Positions 38,701-46,624 of a stretch of DNA of 64,000 bases are shown in pieces (the stretch's first letter is position 1; each line of letters begins with the position of its first letter). This DNA is from Croceibacter atlanticus HTCC2559. GTDB lineage: Bacteria; Bacteroidota; Bacteroidia; Flavobacteriales; Flavobacteriaceae. Below the pieces are notes generated by a model. The model was not told the origin of the DNA and made no database searches. It saw only the letters and a program-made list of their open reading frames with translations. The translations under genes were made by a program, and so were the position numbers. The stretch spans positions 1,880,001-1,944,000 of the forward strand of contig NC_014230.1 in assembly GCF_000196315.1 (NCBI RefSeq). Reading direction: 5' to 3'.

Positions 38701-38728
38701 AGAACTTGAAAATGATGCTACAGTTTAA
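35723..38728 (+). CDS. secDF: Fused protein-export membrane protein SecDF
   Basis: A 1001-residue inner-membrane RND-type motor that uses the proton gradient to help protein export through SecYEG. The SecD half (about 1-670) has the D1 motif LDLKGGINVILQV, the P1 periplasmic domain with an acidic insert (about 270-305) and the membrane motif ISVDANVLIFERIREEL. The SecF half begins about 675 (KKWFQNVNVNFLKKRK, VDFVGGRTYTVRF) and has the matching GYSLNDTVVVFDRIREY. The D-F fusion is usual in Bacteroidota. Acidic D-to-A residues in the proton path seem intact (VDAN, LNDT). Confidence 0.95.
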   Translation: MQNKGLIRVFAILFGLVSLYQLSFTFFTNKTESDAEAFAKQQISESTENYSALREEVETRYLDSIGNEEGFLGMTYNESKDKELNKGLDLKGGINVILQVSVKDILRGLSNNSKDPAFNQALANADEAQKDAQDDYIDLFLEAFNDIPDARLASPDIFANKTLSDEINFEMSNAEVATVLKKKIDESIVSAFEVLRKRIDKFGVTQPNIQRLGESGRILVELPGAKDVDRIRTLLQSTAQLEFWDGLVGSNFGQFLVDADAYIKETQSTSTEIENAEQVTDSTETAAGDDLEDLLAEENDSTEVASGNNPLLELIVAPGYQGGPVIAVFNAKDTAKVNSYLKKPQVKALLPAEQKYTKFLWGIEDENGLVQLYAVKGNRDNEPELSGGVVTDAAQVYNQAGQVAVSMQMNGKGAKIWEEMTGRAYQQQSTIAIVLDDVVYSAPSSTSGAISGGRTEISGSFTVAEGQDLANVLRAGKLPASADIIQSEVVGPSLGQEAIDSGLMSFVIALLFVLVWMIFYYGRAGAYADVALVVNILFIFGILAGLGAVLTLPGIAGIVLTIGISVDANVLIFERIREELAKGKSQKDSIKDGFNNALSSILDANITTGLTGLILLVFGTGPIKGFATTLLIGIATSLFTAIFITRLFIDGYGKNGKSLAFSTPITKKWFQNVNVNFLKKRKIAYVISAAIIAVGLGSLFTQGLDQGVDFVGGRTYTVRFDKDVDANEIEQDLIATFESAEAKTLGANNQLKITTKYKVEETSTEVDNEIQEMLYNSLKQNLPQGMTYEDFKQESSDKEAGLMSNYKVSPTIADDIKQASVWAVLGSLLVVFLYILLRFRRWQFSLGAVAAVFHDVLIVLGIFSLTYKFMPFNMEIDQAFIAAILTVIGYSLNDTVVVFDRIREYFNENEQWPMSKIINSALSSTLSRTLNTSLTTLIVLLAIFIFAAPLRGFMFSLIIGVVVGTYSSLFIATPVMFDTVKKRGIDLKYKEKEELENDATV

Positions 38729-38759
38729 GTAGTTTATTTTTAATAGTATAATTTAAAAG

Positions 38760-38787
38760 AGCCTTGCAACTTGCAAGGCTTTTTTTT
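38760..38787 (+). terminator. Terminator of secDF
   Basis: An 8-bp stem AGCCTTGC / GCAAGGCT with a 5-nt loop is followed by seven T. Confidence 0.88.
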
Positions 38788-38953
38788 GTTTAGTTATATA
38801 CTTTTAACTAATGGGTGTAATAATAATGATTACAGCAGTTTCAGCAAGTTGAAACCTTAATACCTAACAAGCTTTAATATACACTTTAGAGTTTTATAAT
38901 TTAAATATGAAGAGTATTAATAAAACTTTAATGCCAAATCATCTATACGACAT

Positions 38954-38985
38954 GAAAAAAAGCCTAGAGATATAAACTCTAGACT
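38954..38985 (-). terminator. Terminator of the M28 peptidase gene
   Basis: On the minus strand a 9-bp stem AGTCTAGAG / CTCTAGGCT (one U-G pair) with a 7-nt loop runs into a T tract, 28 nt after the peptidase stop. Between the two terminators (38788-38953) I see no gene. Confidence 0.75.
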
Positions 38986-39012
38986 TTTATAAGTTATTAA
39001 AAAAAGCTATAC

Positions 39013-40017
39013 TTATTTAGAAGCTTTATCTACAGTAATTCTTTTATCTCTATTAGCAACTTCCCAAGCTGTTAAGAAGATTAACTTTGTTCTTTTTGCC
39101 AGTAAATCATAGTTAATTTTATCTGGTGTATCTGTTGGTTGATGATAGTCTTCGTGAACACCATTAAAATAAAATATAATAGGGATATTATTTTTCGCAA
39201 AATTATAATGATCACTTCTATAGTAAAATCTATTAGGATCATTTTCGTCATTGTAAGTATAGTCTAATTCTAAGTTTACATATTTAGAATTTACCATTTC
39301 ACTTAGTTCGTGTAATTCTGTTGAAAGTTTATCAGAGCCTATTAAGTATACATAATTATCATTACCTTCTTTACCTTCACCAATTCTACCAATCATGTCA
39401 ACATTTAAATCGGCAACTGTGTTTTTCAAAGGGAAAATAGGATTTTCTGTATAAAACCTTGAGCCATAAAGACCAATTTCCTCTCCAGTAACGTGTAAGA
39501 ACAAAATACTTCTTTTAGGTGTATAACCATCCTTAACTGCTTTTTGAAAAGCTTGAGCCATTTCAAGCAGCGCTACAGTACCGCTACCGTCGTCATCAGC
39601 GCCATTATATATTTGACCATCCTTTTTACCGACGTGGTCTAAATGGGCAGATAAAACAACAATTTCTTCAGGCTTTTCGCTTCCTTTTATAAAAGCTACT
39701 ACATTTTCACTTGATTTAATGTTTCCTCTAAAATAGCTCTCTGGAATTTCCTGAAAGTAATCGCTATCTCCTAACGGACTAGGAATACCCAATTTTACAT
39801 AATTTGATTTTAAATAGTCAATAGCTTTTTTTTGCCCTGGTTCACCTGTATTTCTACCTTCAAATTCATCTGAAGCATAAATAAATAAATGCTCTTTCAG
39901 ATCATTAGGTGTTATAGTTTCAGAATACTTTGTTGGATCTGCATTTTCAAGGCTTTTTTGAGCACCTCCACAACTTGATAAAATTACAAGTCCTAATAAC
40001 AAAAATGTTTTTTTCAT
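39013..40017 (-). CDS. M28 family zinc aminopeptidase lipoprotein
   Basis: A 334-residue lipoprotein (MKKTFLLLGLVILSSC, lipid Cys 16), so it acts in the envelope. The metal centre is visible: H125 in SAHLDH, D141 in GADDDGSGT, E180 with catalytic E179 in TGEEIGLYGS, D207 in NVDMIGR and H292 in EDYHQPTDT. The family releases N-terminal residues from peptides; GSRFYTENP and YRSDHYNFA are further matches. Single-gene unit with its own terminator. Confidence 0.92.
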   Translation of the reverse strand: MKKTFLLLGLVILSSCGGAQKSLENADPTKYSETITPNDLKEHLFIYASDEFEGRNTGEPGQKKAIDYLKSNYVKLGIPSPLGDSDYFQEIPESYFRGNIKSSENVVAFIKGSEKPEEIVVLSAHLDHVGKKDGQIYNGADDDGSGTVALLEMAQAFQKAVKDGYTPKRSILFLHVTGEEIGLYGSRFYTENPIFPLKNTVADLNVDMIGRIGEGKEGNDNYVYLIGSDKLSTELHELSEMVNSKYVNLELDYTYNDENDPNRFYYRSDHYNFAKNNIPIIFYFNGVHEDYHQPTDTPDKINYDLLAKRTKLIFLTAWEVANRDKRITVDKASK

Positions 40018-40134
40018 AGTTTTTAAATTAATTTATAGGATTAAAGATAAACAATACTTTAAAGAGAAAATATAGAGTAAAATATTTTTTTTCAAAAAAA
40101 AGGAATAGTGCTTTTATGTATTAAAAAAAGATAT

Positions 40135-40142
40135 TATATTTG
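40135..40142 (+). promoter_or_regulatory. -7 element of the tRNA-Ser gene
   Basis: TATATTTG matches TAnnTTTG, 11 nt before the tRNA. No TTG lies at the expected distance upstream, so only the -7 half is supported. Confidence 0.45.
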
Positions 40143-40153
40143 CACTCGCTATT

Positions 40154-40238
40154 GGAGAAATGGCAGAGTGGTCGAATGCGGCAGTCTTGAAAACTGTTGA
40201 GGGTCACACCTCCGGGGGTTCGAATCCCTCTTTCTCCG
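40154..40238 (+). tRNA. tRNA-Ser(TGA)
   Basis: Class II tRNA of 85 nt. The acceptor GGAGAAA / TTTCTCC closes the cloverleaf, the anticodon loop CTTGAAA carries TGA at 40188-40190, a long variable arm (GAGG / CCTC) follows, and the T arm is GGGGG TTCGAAT CCCTC. G40238 is the discriminator base; CCA is not encoded, as is usual in this phylum. The anticodon reads UCA and UCG-family serine codons. Confidence 0.96.
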
Positions 40239-40244
40239 CAACTA

Positions 40245-40277
40245 AAAACCTACGATATTTTTTATCGTAGGTTTTTT
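40245..40277 (+). terminator. Terminator of the tRNA-Ser gene
   Basis: A 13-bp perfect stem AAAACCTACGATA / TATCGTAGGTTTT with a T-rich loop, ending in TTTTTT just after the tRNA. Confidence 0.88.
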
Positions 40278-40328
40278 GCTTTTATTTAATAATTGGTGTC
40301 AACATTTCTTTATACATTTAAATAAAAA

Positions 40329-40484
40329 ATGTTATCAGTTATTCAAATTCCTAAAGAAGTACCGCATCCTGTAAACAATTCTGCAATAGATTTAAGTAAT
40401 CCAGCAGATTTAATATTATATGTTGTTTTACCAATACTTTGCGTAGTCTTATATTTTATTTACAGAAATAAGCGAAAAAAATAA
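40329..40484 (+). CDS. 51-residue single-helix membrane microprotein
   Basis: An open frame from ATG 40329 to TAA 40484 encodes a short peptide starting MLSVIQIPKEVPHPVNNSAI, then one hydrophobic helix (about 27-44) and a basic end (YRNKRKK). Its composition and the PKEVPHPVNN start recall small conserved flavobacterial membrane peptides that databases sometimes label, wrongly, as adenylosuccinate synthetase because of their position beside purA. It is convergent with purA here. The basic end after the helix fits an N-out, C-in orientation. Function unknown. Confidence 0.6.
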   Translation: MLSVIQIPKEVPHPVNNSAIDLSNPADLILYVVLPILCVVLYFIYRNKRKK

Positions 40485-40507
40485 ACCCTAAAGAAAACTT
40501 TAGGGTT
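40475..40507 (-). terminator. Terminator of the purA unit
   Basis: A 10-bp stem AACCCTAAAG / CTTTAGGGTT with an AAAA loop. On the minus strand it is followed by TTTATTTTTTT, so it ends transcription from purA. It overlaps the last codons of the microprotein frame and may serve that gene weakly too. Confidence 0.8.
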
Positions 40508-40533
40508 ATGATAAATTATTTAATGTATAATTA

Positions 40534-41805
40534 TTATCGCTTAATTGTCTGCGTTCTGTCTGGACCGACTGAAACAATTTTAATTGGAACTTCTAACTCA
40601 TCCTCTAAGAAGTTTATATAATCAATTAATGCATCAGGCATTTGTGAAGCTTCTGTCATTTTTGTTAAGTCTGCTTTCCAGCCTTTCATTTTTTTATAAA
40701 CAGGAGTTACATTTTCTGCTTCTATATTAAATGGAAGATGTTGTATTTCTTCTCCTTTATATTTATAAGCTGTACAAACTTTAAGATGATCAAAACCGCT
40801 AAGTACATCACCTTTCATCATCATTAATTGTGTTACACCGTTTACTTGTACTGCATATTTAAGAGCTACAAGATCTAGCCATCCACATCGTCTTGGGCGT
40901 CCTGTTGTAGCTCCAAATTCATTACCTACTTTAGCCATGGTTTTGCCATAGTCGTCAAATAATTCAGTTGGAAACGGGCCAGAGCCTACACGAGTAGTGT
41001 ATGCTTTAAAAATTCCAAAGACATCTTTAATCTTGTTTGGTGCTATACCTAAACCGGTGCAGGCTCCTGCGGCAGTTGTATTAGATGATGTTACGAAAGG
41101 ATAGGTTCCAAAATCAATATCTAATAAAGAGCCTTGAGCGCCTTCAGCTAATATAGATTTTCCTTCTTTTTGTGCTTGGAACAAATATTCTTCAGAATCA
41201 ATAAACTGTAATGTTTTTAAAACCTCTACAGCTTTAAAAAATTCTGTTTCCAGTTCAGCTAAATCATATTGGACATCTACATTATAGAAGTTAATCATAG
41301 CTTCATGCTTATCTGCTAACTTTCTGTATTTATCTTTCCAGCCGTCTAATTCTAGATCTCCTATGCGTAAACCGTTTCTTCCAGTTTTATCCATATATGT
41401 TGGGCCAATTCCTTTAAGGGTAGACCCAATCTTTGCTTTTCCTTTTGAAGCTTCAGACGCAGCATCTAATAACCTATGTGTAGGCAGGATTATGTGAGCT
41501 TTTCTAGAAATTAAAAGTTTAGATTGTAAGTCTAAATTAAATTTTTCAAGATTGTCTAATTCTTTTTTGAATATTACAGGATCTATCACAACACCATTAC
41601 CAACTAGGTTAATTGCTGTTTCATGAAAAATTCCTGAGGGTATGGTATGCAGTACATGTTTATGGCCATCAAACTCTAAGGTATGACCAGCATTTGGACC
41701 ACCTTGAAAGCGAGCGATAATATCATAATCTTTTGTAAGGACATCTACAATTTTTCCTTTTCCTTCATCGCCCCATTGTAGGCCGAGTAGCAAGTCTACT
41801 GCCAT
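40534..41805 (-). CDS. purA: Adenylosuccinate synthetase
   Basis: A 423-residue enzyme that joins aspartate to IMP using GTP, the committed step to AMP. The N-terminal GDEGKGKIVD (about 12-21) is the GTP-binding loop with catalytic Asp 13; NAGHT holds the catalytic His near 41; GSTLKGIGPTYMDKTGRNG and TTGRPRRCGWLD are the IMP and effector loops. Full length. It is 6 bp downstream of the Fur-like gene, the common Bacteroidota order. Confidence 0.96.
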   Translation of the reverse strand: MAVDLLLGLQWGDEGKGKIVDVLTKDYDIIARFQGGPNAGHTLEFDGHKHVLHTIPSGIFHETAINLVGNGVVIDPVIFKKELDNLEKFNLDLQSKLLISRKAHIILPTHRLLDAASEASKGKAKIGSTLKGIGPTYMDKTGRNGLRIGDLELDGWKDKYRKLADKHEAMINFYNVDVQYDLAELETEFFKAVEVLKTLQFIDSEEYLFQAQKEGKSILAEGAQGSLLDIDFGTYPFVTSSNTTAAGACTGLGIAPNKIKDVFGIFKAYTTRVGSGPFPTELFDDYGKTMAKVGNEFGATTGRPRRCGWLDLVALKYAVQVNGVTQLMMMKGDVLSGFDHLKVCTAYKYKGEEIQHLPFNIEAENVTPVYKKMKGWKADLTKMTEASQMPDALIDYINFLEDELEVPIKIVSVGPDRTQTIKR

Positions 41806-41811
41806 AAGTAT

Positions 41812-42267
41812 TTATTTAGTTTGGTTTTTGGTTCCGTAAAAGTATAGTGAGTGTTTATCTATAGAAATATCAAATACTTCTTCGATAGTTTGTTTGATAG
41901 ATTGAATTCTAGGATCACAAAATTCTATGACCTCACCAGTATCCGTAAGTATAACGTGATCGTGCTGTTTGTCAAAATATGATTTTTCATATTGTGCATG
42001 ACCATTGCCAAATTGGTGTTTCCTTACTAAACCACAAGCCATTAAAAGCTCTATAGTATTGTAAAGTGTTGCACGGCTAACACGATATTTTTTATTTTTC
42101 ATTTTAATGTAGAGTGACTCTATATCAAAATGTTCTTCACTATCGTAAATTTCTTGAAGAATAGCAAAACGCTCTGGTGTCTTACGATGACTGTTGTCTT
42201 CTAAGAACTTGGTAAAAACGTTTTTAACAACCGCTTGGTCGTTTTGGTGTGAGTTTGATATTTCCAT
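41812..42267 (-). CDS. Fur-family regulator without zinc-site cysteines
   Basis: A 151-residue winged-helix repressor. Residues about 15-90 have the Fur DNA-binding fold ([46 protein letters not shown]). The dimer/metal half keeps [16 protein letters not shown], but the CxxC pairs that hold structural zinc in Fur/Zur are replaced (TDTG in place of CxxC; only C78-type and FCDP cysteines remain). In Bacteroidota this Fur-like gene usually sits upstream of purA, and its regulated genes are not established. It follows the Rel/SpoT gene by 22 bp. Confidence 0.88.
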   Translation of the reverse strand: MEISNSHQNDQAVVKNVFTKFLEDNSHRKTPERFAILQEIYDSEEHFDIESLYIKMKNKKYRVSRATLYNTIELLMACGLVRKHQFGNGHAQYEKSYFDKQHDHVILTDTGEVIEFCDPRIQSIKQTIEEVFDISIDKHSLYFYGTKNQTK

Positions 42268-42289
42268 AATAAGGACACAAATTTAGTCA

Positions 42290-44497
42290 TTATTCACGGG
42301 TAACTTTGTCGATGCCGTTAATTTTTTTAAGGTTATCCATAAGTGCCTTGAGTATGGTTTTATTTTTAACGACAACTGTGATTTTACCTGAGAAAATTCC
42401 ATCGTCACTATCAAAACTTATATGTTTCATGTCTACGTGCATTTCTCTAGAAATTTCTTTAGTGATAGTGTTTACAAGACCTAAATTATCTATACCAGTT
42501 AATTTTATAATTGCTCTAAAGTCTTCTTGTGTTGAGTCTATCCACTTAGCAGATATTATCCTATAGGCGTAATTACTTTGTAATTGTATTGCATTTGGAC
42601 AGTTGTTTTTATGAACTTTTATACCATCACTAACTGTAATAAACCCAAAAACAGAATCTCCAGGAATAGGATTGCAACAATTTGCAATTTTGTAATCCAT
42701 TTTCTCTTCTTCCTTTCCAAATACTAATAGGTCATAATTAGTAGTGATTTCATCCTTATTAATATCTTGAGAAGAAGGTTGTCTTTTTATTTTATTTTTA
42801 AAGAATGATACTAAGGCATTACTACGCGAAGCCGCAAATTCTTTTAAGCTATGATTATCTATACTACCATTTCCAACTCTGTAAAATAAATCTAAACTTG
42901 TTTTCAGTTTAAAGAATACAACAAGCTCATTTATAGTTCTTTCATTTAAAGGAATTTTTTGAGCTCTAAGTTTTCTAGTTAAAACAGCTTTTCCTTCTTC
43001 GGCAAGTTCTTTTTTAGATTCCTTTAATGCGCTTTTAATTTTACTACGTGCTCTCGCTGTAGTGGCATAATCTAACCAGTTGGAGGTTGGTTTTGCACTA
43101 TTAGAGGTTATAATATCTACTTGGTCTCCACTTTTTAAGGTATGGCTTAATGGTACTAATTTACTATTTACTCGTGCGCCTCTTGTTTTTAAACCTACTT
43201 CTGTATGAATGCTGAAAGCAAAATCTAATGGAGTTGCACCTTTAGGGAGCGATTTTAAATCTCCTTTAGGCGTAAATACGAATATTTCTTTTGAGTATAG
43301 GTTAAGTTTGAACTCTTCAACAAAATCAACAGCATTACTTTCTGTGTTTTCTAAAGCATCTTGTAATTTGTTAAGCCATTGCTCTAATTCTTGCTCATTT
43401 GTTTCACCTTGCTTGTATTTAAAGTGCGCAGCATAACCTTTTTCTGCAATCTCATTCATACGCTGGCTACGTATTTGAACTTCAACCCAACGGCCTTTAG
43501 GACCCATTACAGTAATGTGCAATGCTTCATATCCGGTAGATTTTGGTGAAGAGATCCAATCGCGAAGTCTAACAGGATTAGGTCTAAAATGGTCTGTAAC
43601 TATTGAATAAATTTTCCAAGCTAAGAATTTCTCGTTGGCAGAATCACTTTTATAAATAATACGAACGGCAAACTTATCGTAAACCTCATCAAAGCTTACG
43701 TTTTGCTTTTCCATTTTAAGCCTAATAGAATGTATAGATTTTGGGCGTCCTTTTATTTCGTAATTTAAACCTTCTGCGTTAAGTGAATTTTCTATGATGT
43801 TTGAAAACTCTCTAATATAATCATCCTGTTCTTCTTTAGTCTCTTTTATTTTATCGTGAATATCTTGATAAACATCTGGTTCAGTATATTTTAAACTTAA
43901 ATCTTCTAATTCAGTTTTAATTTTATATAAACCAATTCTATGTGCTAAAGGTGCATAAATGTATAAGGTTTCAGAGGCTATCTTAACTTGTTTATCCGCT
44001 CGCATACTTTCCATAGTCTGCATATTATGTAAGCGGTCTGCTATTTTTATAATGATCACACGAACGTCATCATTAAGTGTTAACAGCATCTTTCTAAAAT
44101 TTTCTGCTTGCAATGAAACGTCTGTTTCACTTTCTAAGCTTGAGATTTTAGTTAGGCCATCTACAATACGAGCAACGGTTTCTCCAAACATTTTTTCGAT
44201 GTCTTCTGAAGTATATGTAGTGTCTTCAACGACATCGTGAAGAAGAGCAGCAGCAATTGAGGTAGCATCCATACCAATCTCAGATGCAACTATTTTTGCA
44301 ACGGCTATTGGGTGAAATATATAGGCTTCACCAGATTTTCGGCGTTGTTCCTTATGGGCATCTACAGCAACTTCAAATGCCTGCCTAATAAGTTTCTTGT
44401 CTTCTTTGGAGAGCATTCTATAGCTAATGCGAAGTAATTTTTTATACTCACTCGCAATTGCAATGTTCTCTTGTTCTATTTGTAAGTCTGTCATCAT
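42290..44497 (-). CDS. rel: Bifunctional (p)ppGpp synthetase/hydrolase
   Basis: A 735-residue alarmone enzyme. The HD hydrolase domain has HPIAVAKIVASE and ALLHDVVEDT (about 62-95), so it should be active; the synthetase domain has GRPKSIHSIRLKM (about 255-267) and STGYEALHITVMGP, with EVQIRSQRMNEIAEKG. TGS domain (about 405-465, FVFTPKGDLKSLPKGATPLDFAF), a zinc-finger/helical region with CCNPIPGDSVFGF, and a C-terminal ACT domain. Both active sites look intact, so it likely makes and destroys (p)ppGpp, as the only long Rel does in many flavobacteria. Confidence 0.94.
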   Translation of the reverse strand: MMTDLQIEQENIAIASEYKKLLRISYRMLSKEDKKLIRQAFEVAVDAHKEQRRKSGEAYIFHPIAVAKIVASEIGMDATSIAAALLHDVVEDTTYTSEDIEKMFGETVARIVDGLTKISSLESETDVSLQAENFRKMLLTLNDDVRVIIIKIADRLHNMQTMESMRADKQVKIASETLYIYAPLAHRIGLYKIKTELEDLSLKYTEPDVYQDIHDKIKETKEEQDDYIREFSNIIENSLNAEGLNYEIKGRPKSIHSIRLKMEKQNVSFDEVYDKFAVRIIYKSDSANEKFLAWKIYSIVTDHFRPNPVRLRDWISSPKSTGYEALHITVMGPKGRWVEVQIRSQRMNEIAEKGYAAHFKYKQGETNEQELEQWLNKLQDALENTESNAVDFVEEFKLNLYSKEIFVFTPKGDLKSLPKGATPLDFAFSIHTEVGLKTRGARVNSKLVPLSHTLKSGDQVDIITSNSAKPTSNWLDYATTARARSKIKSALKESKKELAEEGKAVLTRKLRAQKIPLNERTINELVVFFKLKTSLDLFYRVGNGSIDNHSLKEFAASRSNALVSFFKNKIKRQPSSQDINKDEITTNYDLLVFGKEEEKMDYKIANCCNPIPGDSVFGFITVSDGIKVHKNNCPNAIQLQSNYAYRIISAKWIDSTQEDFRAIIKLTGIDNLGLVNTITKEISREMHVDMKHISFDSDDGIFSGKITVVVKNKTILKALMDNLKKINGIDKVTRE

Positions 44498-44529
44498 ATG
44501 CTATGACTAAGATAGCAAACTATATAGAA

Positions 44530-45765
44530 TTATGTAGAAGAAATATTACGAAAACGCTGTAATAATGTTGGATGTGAATAATGCATAAAAACATAAGCAG
44601 GATGTGGTGTTAAATTGCTTAAACTATTTTTAGACAGTGTTTTTAATCCTGAAATTAATGGCGCTCCAGCATAGGTTTCTTTGGCAAAGTTATCTGCTTG
44701 ATATTCAAAAGCTCTTGAAATAAAATTCATAAGTAAGCTCGTGATTTCTGAGATTGGGCTATATAGTATTCCAAAGGCAATTAAACCAATATGAAAACTT
44801 GGTGTAGCTACTCCTAATGCCTGTGATAATAATGGACTACCAATACACAAAGAAAGTAACCAAAGCGTAAGACCTGTTAATGCTATGGAGGTGACTAAAT
44901 TAATTATAATATGGTTTTTCTTATAATGTCCAACCTCATGTGCAAGAACTGCTACTATTTCTTCTTCTTCTAAATCATTTATTAAGGTATCGTATAGTGT
45001 TATGCGTTTTTCACGACCAAATCCTGAGAAGTAGGCATTTGCTTTTGTACTTCGTTTAGAACCATCTATTACAAATATGTTATCTAACTTAAACCCAACT
45101 TTACTTGCATATGCTTCTATTTTTTGTCTTAGTGAACCATCTTCTAAAGGTGTTTGTTTGTTAAATAATGGGACTATGAGTTTTGCATAAAACATATTCA
45201 TCACAACAGAAAATACAGCGATAACTGCCCAAGCATATAACCAGAATGAAGATCCTGCCCATTGGTAAAACCAGATTATTAAAGATAAAAGCGCGCCACC
45301 TACTATTATGAGCATAAACCAGCCCTTAATTTTGTCAAGTGCAAAGGTTTTTAGCGTTGTTTTATTAAAACCATATTTTTCTTCGATAACAAATGTGCTG
45401 TAATATGAAAATGGTGTAGTAAGAATGTCGCTACCCAACATAATAATACCAAAAAAGATAAGCGCTATTAAAATGGGATGATCTGTATATTGTCTTGCTA
45501 ACTCATCAACAAAAGCAAAGCCATCTAGGAAGAAAAAAGCTAAAAGCAATACTAAGGAAAATACACTGGAGACCATACTAAATTTAAAACGCTCTTTTTT
45601 ATAAGCCTGAGATTTTAAATATTCCTCTGTGTCGTAAACATCTTGTAATGGTTCCGGAAGTTTATCACCATAGTGTTTAGCATTTAAAACATCTAAAGTT
45701 GTATCGATAACAAACTCTATAATGATAATTGCAATTAGTATAAAAAATAGGGTAGTAGGAGTCAT
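44530..45765 (-). CDS. M48 metallopeptidase (Ste24/CAAX type)
   Basis: A 411-residue membrane protease with several hydrophobic helices (about 5-22, 60-85, 96-115, 150-170, 175-200, 285-310). The zinc motif HEVGH is at 276-280 with catalytic E277, and the third ligand is in SRAFEYQADNFA near 350. The Ste24 family processes prenylated proteins in eukaryotes; bacteria lack that prenylation, and the bacterial members likely degrade misfolded membrane proteins. The N-terminal half and the C-terminal PLISGLKTLSKNSLSNLTPHP match Ste24 rather than HtpX. Just downstream of the SpoU gene (11 bp), same strand. Confidence 0.9.
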   Translation of the reverse strand: MTPTTLFFILIAIIIIEFVIDTTLDVLNAKHYGDKLPEPLQDVYDTEEYLKSQAYKKERFKFSMVSSVFSLVLLLAFFFLDGFAFVDELARQYTDHPILIALIFFGIIMLGSDILTTPFSYYSTFVIEEKYGFNKTTLKTFALDKIKGWFMLIIVGGALLSLIIWFYQWAGSSFWLYAWAVIAVFSVVMNMFYAKLIVPLFNKQTPLEDGSLRQKIEAYASKVGFKLDNIFVIDGSKRSTKANAYFSGFGREKRITLYDTLINDLEEEEIVAVLAHEVGHYKKNHIIINLVTSIALTGLTLWLLSLCIGSPLLSQALGVATPSFHIGLIAFGILYSPISEITSLLMNFISRAFEYQADNFAKETYAGAPLISGLKTLSKNSLSNLTPHPAYVFMHYSHPTLLQRFRNISST

Positions 45766-45776
45766 ATAGTTTTCTC

Positions 45777-46571
45777 TTATTTAAACTTGCGTTGTCGTTT
45801 GGCTTCATAAATTAAAATTCCTGCAGCTACTGAAACATTCATTGAGTCTATCTCACCTTGCATTGGGATAATAATATTTTGGGTTGCATTTTTACGCCAT
45901 TCGTCACTTAATCCTGTTGCTTCTGTACCAACTACAATAGCAGTGGCTGTTGTAAAATCTTGCAAATGGTAATGTTCTGAAGCTTGTAAGGCTGCACAGT
46001 AAATATTTACCTTTTGTTTTTTTAAAAATGAGATTATTTCAGTTGTTGTGCCTACAGCCACTTGATTTGTGAAAACGCAACCAACACTACTTCTTATGAT
46101 ATTAGGATTGTATAAATCTGTCTTAGGGTTAGCAATTATTACAGCATCTACATTTGCAGCATCTGCAGTTCTTAGTAACGCACCAATATTACCAGGTTTT
46201 TCAGGAGCTTCAGCTATAAGAATTAAAGGTGTTTCAGATGTTTTAATATCAACTAATTGATGTGCTTTTGTTTTAACAATTGTAATAACACCTTCTGTAC
46301 TGCCTCTATATGCAACCTTTTGATAAACTTCCAAAGACAATTCAGTATAACTTATAGGCGCTTTAATTAAATTGTTTAAAGTGTCTTCAGAAACCAATTC
46401 TGGGCAGAAGAAAACTTCAGATATGTTATAGCCTCCTTTAAGGGCAAGCCTAAGCTCTCTTAAACCTTCTACTACAAAAAGACCTTCCTTACGACGGTTA
46501 CGCGATTTTTCTTGTAACTGAAGTAATTTTTTTAAGGTAGGATTACTTGTGCTGGAAATAAATTTATTCAT
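45777..46571 (-). CDS. TrmH/SpoU family RNA 2'-O-methyltransferase
   Basis: A 264-residue enzyme of the trefoil-knot (SPOUT) class that methylates rRNA or tRNA ribose. N-terminal substrate-binding part (about 1-100, SRNRRKEGLFVVEGLREL); SAM-binding motifs APEKPGNIGALLRTADA, VVGTEATGLSDEW, and IPMQGEIDSMNVSVAAGILIYEA (the knot). The N-terminal domain suggests rRNA (RlmB-like) modification, but the exact site cannot be read from the sequence. It is the first gene of the pair with the M48 peptidase. Confidence 0.9.
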   Translation of the reverse strand: MNKFISSTSNPTLKKLLQLQEKSRNRRKEGLFVVEGLRELRLALKGGYNISEVFFCPELVSEDTLNNLIKAPISYTELSLEVYQKVAYRGSTEGVITIVKTKAHQLVDIKTSETPLILIAEAPEKPGNIGALLRTADAANVDAVIIANPKTDLYNPNIIRSSVGCVFTNQVAVGTTTEIISFLKKQKVNIYCAALQASEHYHLQDFTTATAIVVGTEATGLSDEWRKNATQNIIIPMQGEIDSMNVSVAAGILIYEAKRQRKFK

Positions 46572-46624
46572 CGTGCTGCAAAATTACGTGTATTCCTCGT
46601 ATTTTTAGACAAAGTACAGGTATT

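Noticed and set aside
44530-46571. A prenylation pathway suggested by the Ste24-type protease.
   Set aside because: No prenyltransferase or CaaX-ending protein is apparent; bacterial Ste24-like proteases occur without prenylation.
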